From Epiperipatus broadwayi (lineage: Eukaryota > Onychophora > Udeonychophora > Euonychophora > Peripatidae): a stretch of 64,000 nt of DNA. The DNA is taken from positions 1 to 64,000 of the forward strand of contig JAQFVV010006215.1 of assembly GCA_028023455.1 (NCBI GenBank), read 5' to 3'. Below the pieces are notes generated by a model. It had not been told where the DNA came from, ran no database searches, and worked only from the letters and a program-made list of their open reading frames with translations. The stretch's first letter is position 1; each line of letters starts with the position of its first letter. Below are positions 58,999-64,000 of this stretch, in pieces. A program made the translations under genes and the position numbers.

Positions 58999-61686
58999 AT
59001 AATATCAACTAGGCTCTACTCATGGAAAATTATTAACATATACTAAATAAGCAATCTTTTATCCCTACAGACATTATAACGCAGTCAGATTTCATTCCAT
59101 TCTCATAGCTTTTCTAAATATTGAACATTATAAATACACGCTGGCAGATAAATACATACAGATAACATACAAATCCATTTAACTCAGCAGAATATGACAA
59201 CGTCTGAAATTTATACATAAAATATTCACAAACTGAACTTTATCAAACAAATGTCATAATTGTGTAAAACGAACACACACCCGCGAACAAAAATATATAA
59301 AATCAACTCTAAATTACATACTGTGCAGGCAACACGGTAATTAAATATATAACTTTTAATTCAAAATAAACTTTAGGTTACCTTTAACATTTAATATTTA
59401 TAATTATTACGAACAAACCTTCTTTCATATCTTGCAAACTATTTCTATTATACGTTCGTTGATTCAAAAAAAAAAAATTCTCACTTTGAGATAATAAAGT
59501 ATGCAATATAAATATAAATCTCTCTAACAATATATTTTAAAAAAATATTTCTTTCTTTTACCTTCGTAAAAGAACAATAAGACCTATTTGAACACAATCA
59601 ATTTTTACCATTTGGATACGCTTCAGAGACGGTCTTGAAGATCAAAATAACCCAAATTATAAACAAACATAATAATAAATAAGCCTATCTACCTATAATA
59701 TACATTAATTATGACAAGCAATAAAAAAAAATAAAGAAACAAAGGTTATTAGTTTTGTAACTTAAAAATATAAGTTCACTTGCAAAGCTCGGTTCCAGGT
59801 TTATGAAACAATATGGGACACATTCCAAACTGAATTTAAATTAAAATAAACTGCTGTAGGGTAACTAACAAATATAATCATGCTTAAATAGGACTCAGCA
59901 TCTTCAATGTTCATAACAAAGTTATTTAAGTTACTGTATCATACATAAGCAATCAATTTGTCTTCTATTATGATGAGAATATAATAAATTCTTAACTACT
60001 GTTGGACAGGAATTATCTCACTTATTCCGTTGTAGTTCTAAATTAAATACGTAATTATTTTAGTAGTTTCTTGAATAGCATTTAACACTTTATAATTTAT
60101 TATATGCCTGGTTTATTCTTAAATATTGTCCATTAAGATACCGTGTTTCCTTAGTAATTCTTCAATTAATAATATTTTGTTTTATTTTCCATCTTTATCG
60201 AAGAGAACAAAAATTACCCGCATTTCTATCCTTCCATTCGATTTAAGCAAATACTTAATTTGAAGTAGCTCACATTTTATTTCCTTCATTTAAAATACGT
60301 ATTATTTCCAGAAATACCAGACAAACAAATACTGTCATCTCTTTATGATGAATTTAAACATGGCATGATTTATCAAACTATGCATATCCTTAAATTTATG
60401 TTTAATTCTCACAAAAACATAACACGGAAAATAGTGAAGAATTAAAATATATTCTGTAAAATAGTTCTGCATGCGTTTTCCAGATATATTAAAGAACACA
60501 CGTTGGTTAATGATACAACAATAATATTCATGCAATTTATTCCTATTTAAAATGACAATTAAGTGAAGTAATGTAGACTGGATGTTATTAACATACATTT
60601 TTAAAAGAGCAATAGTTAGGAAGAGGTTAATTCAATATGTTTAAATCAAGGAGAGTAAAGTAAACTGAGTACCTTTTTAAAATTTAGAACTGCATTCTGA
60701 AATTAACTTGTCCCATAATAAATTTCTTGGGATTCTTTCGAAATTTTACTCCAAAGTCTTTTTAAAATCAATTTGACTTCAGCAACTGGTTTTACTTTCA
60801 CAAAAATGAGCCACTGTTTTTTGGCTACAATTACATTACATAATAAGCAAATTTTCCACTGGAGATCTTTGTTAAATAGCTCTCTTTAGCAAAGTTCATT
60901 TCCTTCCACAAGGTTACTCCCACGCTTCTCTTCTATCTCAGCTAATTACATATTCAAAAAAAAAATTTTAAAAAAAAAAATCACTTTGATTTTTAGAATT
61001 AAAATCAAGATAAAAATAATAATAAAATAAATAGCTTTTACAAACTTGAAAGAAAAATGAATATTAATTAACTATTAAATAAAAATGATTAATAATTTAT
61101 TTAATTTGTAAAATAATCTATTGATTCAACTATCTATTAATCATTGGAAAGAAATATATATTTGTTAAATTATTTAAGATAATTACTGTAATTTAAATGT
61201 TTTTTATTGTGCATGTACTATTGTTTGCCGTTATTAAAAGATGAAAATGAAATGAAAATGATGCAGAGTCATACATGCATGCACATGTACTACAACCTAA
61301 ATATTAAACTATCTTAACTAAATATAATTGAAATGGCTATTAATTGTTGACAAAAAGATAAGTATCAATGAATAAAGGATTTTGAAACTATTCAACCAAT
61401 ATTACAATAATATAAAATAACTTTGCATCTTTCTGACAAAATGTATCAATTCCATTAATAAACAACCCTTCTTCCTTACATTAAATACCTCATTAACCAC
61501 ACTAATAATAATGAATACCTATCAAGTGGTCAATAAACTGCATAAGCAACCCATATCTAAGCTTTAAACAATCTCCAGCAAAAAAAATTTTAAAATTCTA
61601 AGGCTATTTCATTTTTTTTAATATAATATAACTATTCAGTGCAGATACAAAGTATCTTAAACCCTTGTGCCCATTCAGATGGTCAC
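58999..61686. other. A/T-rich, no gene seen
   Basis: No convincing coding frame or RNA gene. The frame at 60335-60598 (minus, 87 residues) has hydrophobic/aromatic composition without motifs and is probably chance. Confidence 0.5.
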
Positions 61687-61709
61687 AATATATATATATA
61701 TATATATAT
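61687..61709. repeat. (AT)n microsatellite
   Basis: An AT run lies directly before the fold-back at 61707. Confidence 0.95.
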
Positions 61710-62013
61710 GATCACTAGATGGAGCTTTACCAATAGCTCATAACAAGCTTTTGTTTACATAAATGCTGAGAGAGATAGAATTCAATATCTCTTTCGTTGT
61801 CTCCAACCTTTAGACCATGGTTTTGAGCTAGTTGGCTCACCTCAGTAAAGGGTAGGAAAGACTAGAAACTACCCTTTACTGAGGTGAGCCAACTAGCTGA
61901 AACCATGGTCTAAAGGTTGGAGACAACAAAGAGATATTGAATTCTATCTCTCCCAGCATAAATGTAAATAAGCTTGTTAGGAGATATTGGTAAAGCTCCA
62001 TCTAGTGATCATA
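61707..62013. mobile_element. Fold-back, ~147-base arms and 13-base loop
   Basis: Arms 61707-61855 and 61869-62013 pair almost throughout (TATGATCACTAGATGGAGCT at the outer end, CTCACCTCAGTAAAGGGTAG at the inner end). The outer TCACTAGATGGAGC and inner GAGAGATAGAATTCAATATC blocks are related to clusters Z and the 46600 fold-back. It is non-coding. Confidence 0.88.
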
Positions 62014-62164
62014 AAATGCAAGCTAAGAGCAAGTTACGAAAATTATAACTTGTTTTGTTTATCATATATATATAGTCTTTTTCTGAAAGATTTTATTTGT
62101 TTATTTGAATGAGAATAATATTTAACAGAAGATCCACACATCCACAAATATATTAATATTTTTT

Positions 62165-62575
62165 TTTGCTGAAGATTTATGATGATGGTATTTTAATTTA
62201 TATATTGAACTATTTTCATTAAGTAATATAAAGTACTCAATGTGTTTTTCTGAAGATTTGTAATTATGGTATTTTAGTTGTATTTATATATTAGACTCTT
62301 TTTATCATCTAATATAAAAATTGAATGTCTTAGAAAAATTTAGCTTTATTTAAATATTCCAAATGCATTCATTCAGCTGTCAGTAATAGCTCACAAGTCA
62401 GTATTGCATAATATTTCATGAGATATTATTTTCATCCCTTCTTCAGGTGTTGCTGGCCTGACCAGTGATAGTATTGGCATGAGAATTGAACCTGCACTAT
62501 TAGATTCTTAAATATTGAATTTTAGGGTAAAGCTTTAACCAACTGAGCCACCCTGTCAAGGGCAACAGTTAATAA
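62165..62575 (-). repeat. PLE 3' region with tRNA-like head and hammerhead-like motif
   Basis: On the minus strand, 14 bases past the PLE stop, comes GGTGGCTCAGTTGG (box A at 62550-62539), box B GTGCAGGTTCAATTCTC (62497-62481), CCAGCAACACCTGAAGAAG, a GGGAT..ATCTC helix and GAAA, then an A/T-rich tail with two copies of an ~87-base CTGAAGATTT unit. It matches the free-standing element at 38372-38711. The helix differs in sequence from that copy but still pairs. Confidence 0.72.
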
Positions 62576-62588
62576 AAATTTCATACAT

Positions 62589-63890
62589 TTATCTATGAGA
62601 TTCCTCCCAATTTCTACATCTTTTCCTAAGAGCAAAGTTGATTAGTGTTTTCCATGGTTGACTTATGGGGTTATTCACTATTGTGATGTGAGCAATTTCT
62701 TTAAATGACATTCTTTGTACCTTTTCTTTATCCAATATTTTCCCAATTGAATATATGTTCATTTGTACATACATGGTCTGCTATTTTAGACATATCTGTT
62801 TTCTCTCTTCTTATCATCAGTTCATGCTCTTGAAATTACTTTTCAATGGAACAAATTGTTTCACCAATATATGTTCCTCCACATTCACACGGCATTTCAT
62901 AGATGCAGTTTATTTTAGCATTTCAAGTTTAGGCTTTGTAGATGTCAAAATTCCTCTTAGTGTGATATGTCATGTTATACTGATTGTAGATTTTCATTAA
63001 TTTGTCTGTTATTTTTGGTATATATGGATACACTACTGTATTAATAATTGTTTTTTTTCTTTTCATGGTTTTCTTAATACCAGCTGATGGATGAACATTT
63101 TTCATAAGATTTTGTTCTATATAGATTCTTTCTTTTTTAAAATCACTGTATTTGGAATAAATTTCTATTGCACTATTCCATAGTAATAATGTTTTGTGTG
63201 TCTAGTGTGATTGGACATATATGCTAAGTATTTTCCTCTGTGTGGTTCTTCTGTGAACTGTAGTTTGACTTTGCCATGAGAGAGTCTTGTCACAAGAACT
63301 TCTAAGAAAGTCCATTTTTATTCTTGTTCTGGTTCTATTGTTAATTTAATTGAAGGGAATATGTTGTTGATATGTTTCCAGAAAGTATGTAGTACTGCTC
63401 CACCATGTGGCCATACAATTAACAACATAGTGAAGCCAAACTTTAGGTGGATATGGGGTAGTCTTTATGTTCTTTCACGTAAATATTGCTGATCAGGGGT
63501 GACAATGGTGAGTCCATAGCCATTCTTTGATATTATTGGATGTATTCTGTGTTATATTTGATAGTAGGTTGTTGTTATGCAGAGTGTTAACAGTTCCATT
63601 ATATTATCAATAGGAAGAGTTTTTCAGGTTTGTAAACTATTATCACCATTTAATCTTTTTTCTTACAATACACAATGCATCTTCTCATGGTTCATTATTG
63701 GATAAATTTTCCACATCAGAACTTACTAGCATGTCAGTTCTTTCAATTTTCATGTTCCTGATCAATTCTAAGAAGTGTCTAAAATCCCTGGCAATGGAGT
63801 CCAATATACAAATACAACATATTATTTCATTAATTACTATATGCTTATAAAAATATGGCCATTTTAACATCTGGAAAAAAAAAGCAAAGA
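62589..63890 (-). pseudogene. Penelope-like element: RT and GIY-YIG endonuclease, decayed
   Basis: Minus-strand pieces in order: RHFLELIRNMKIERTDMLVS and SSDVENL (63800-63690; family VSFDVVSLF), MAMDSPLSPLISNIYVKEHK (about 63530-63470; family 'AMGSPLSP'), WLHYVVN (about 63430; the catalytic YVDD is now YVVN), VWPHGGAVLHTFWKHINNIF, FLEVLVTRLSHGKVKL and GKYLAYMSNHT (63310-63215), IYEMPCECGGTYIGETIC (62902-62850; GIY-YIG core as Y-E-M...Y-I-G), and an open end frame 62774-62589 (FKEIAHITIVNNPISQPWKT ... RNWEESHR). Several stops and shifts separate these. The order RT then GIY-YIG is diagnostic of Penelope-like retroelements. Confidence 0.88.
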
Positions 63891-64000
63891 TTTGAGATAA
63901 AGATTAGGAATAAAAATTAGACAAAGATTGAAGACAGAATCATTGTGTTTGCAATTAAAGTATAAAAAATGGTTGCAAAACCACAAGAAATTAAAAAAAT
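63871..64000 (-). other. Possible intron end or upstream PLE sequence
   Basis: Minus strand: a T-rich run ending TTTTTTTTTCCAG sits directly before the open RT frame that starts ATGTTAAAATGG. This resembles a 3' splice site; some PLEs keep introns. The window ends before upstream PLE motifs could be seen. Confidence 0.3.

Noticed and set aside
60335-60598. 87-codon minus-strand frame
   Set aside because: No recognised motif and composition matches the A/T background; kept only as unassigned sequence.

Overview
This is an A+T-rich (roughly three quarters by eye) stretch of an animal nuclear genome. I found no intact host gene, rRNA or tRNA gene, CRISPR array or operon. What can be read is almost all mobile DNA in various stages of decay: RTE-clade and other LINEs, gypsy-type LTR elements, Penelope-like elements (PLEs), TA-flanked MITEs, a tRNA-derived SINE-like unit and many long fold-back (inverted-repeat) elements. 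This mixture, with microsatellite-rich A+T DNA, suggests an invertebrate metazoan. I cannot name the species or phylum from the sequence.

Layout. Bases 194-6818 hold an LTR retrotransposon with unusually long LTRs (about 1.65-1.8 kb) and only a coiled-coil gag-like ORF inside. Its 5' LTR carries an 869-bp Tigger-like MITE and its 3' LTR carries a 141-bp partly palindromic insertion. Each LTR shows the other's empty site. A near full-length RTE LINE (6849-10113) follows at once. A deleted minus-strand gypsy element (12.5-14.8 kb) keeps a gag-like ORF, an integrase C-terminus and a polypurine tract. From 14.8 to 24 kb there are fold-back repeats, a 57-bp-arm hairpin, a 5'-truncated RTE copy with 13-bp target-site duplications, a 355-bp tandem array and a 732-bp TA-flanked MITE.

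A direct duplication links 27.48-31.13 kb with 52.59-57.13 kb. The second copy has an extra ~740 bp containing two CCAAT boxes. Between the copies lie two clusters of tandem-plus-inverted repeats (31.2-32.9 and 34.15-35.1 kb), several copies of one dispersed fold-back family (36.3-38.0 and 47.6-48.3 kb), a SINE-like unit (38.4-38.7 kb), a PLE relic (41.46-42.3 kb), a ~560-bp near-perfect palindrome (42.83-43.39 kb) and a decayed APE-type LINE (48.88-52.08 kb). The window ends with a fold-back (61.7-62.0 kb) and a minus-strand PLE (RT plus GIY-YIG) whose 3' end runs into a tRNA-like sequence and a hammerhead-like motif.

The elements do not form a pathway; the interest is in how they nest and share parts. 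Three observations stand out. The first is a tRNA-like head joined to a tail shared with a PLE 3' end, with a recurrent CTGANGA-helix-GAAA motif. The second is a set of insertions combining a short unpaired leader with a terminal palindrome between 10-13-bp direct repeats. The third is the paralogous 27/52 kb segments, which retain a matching coding-like peptide.
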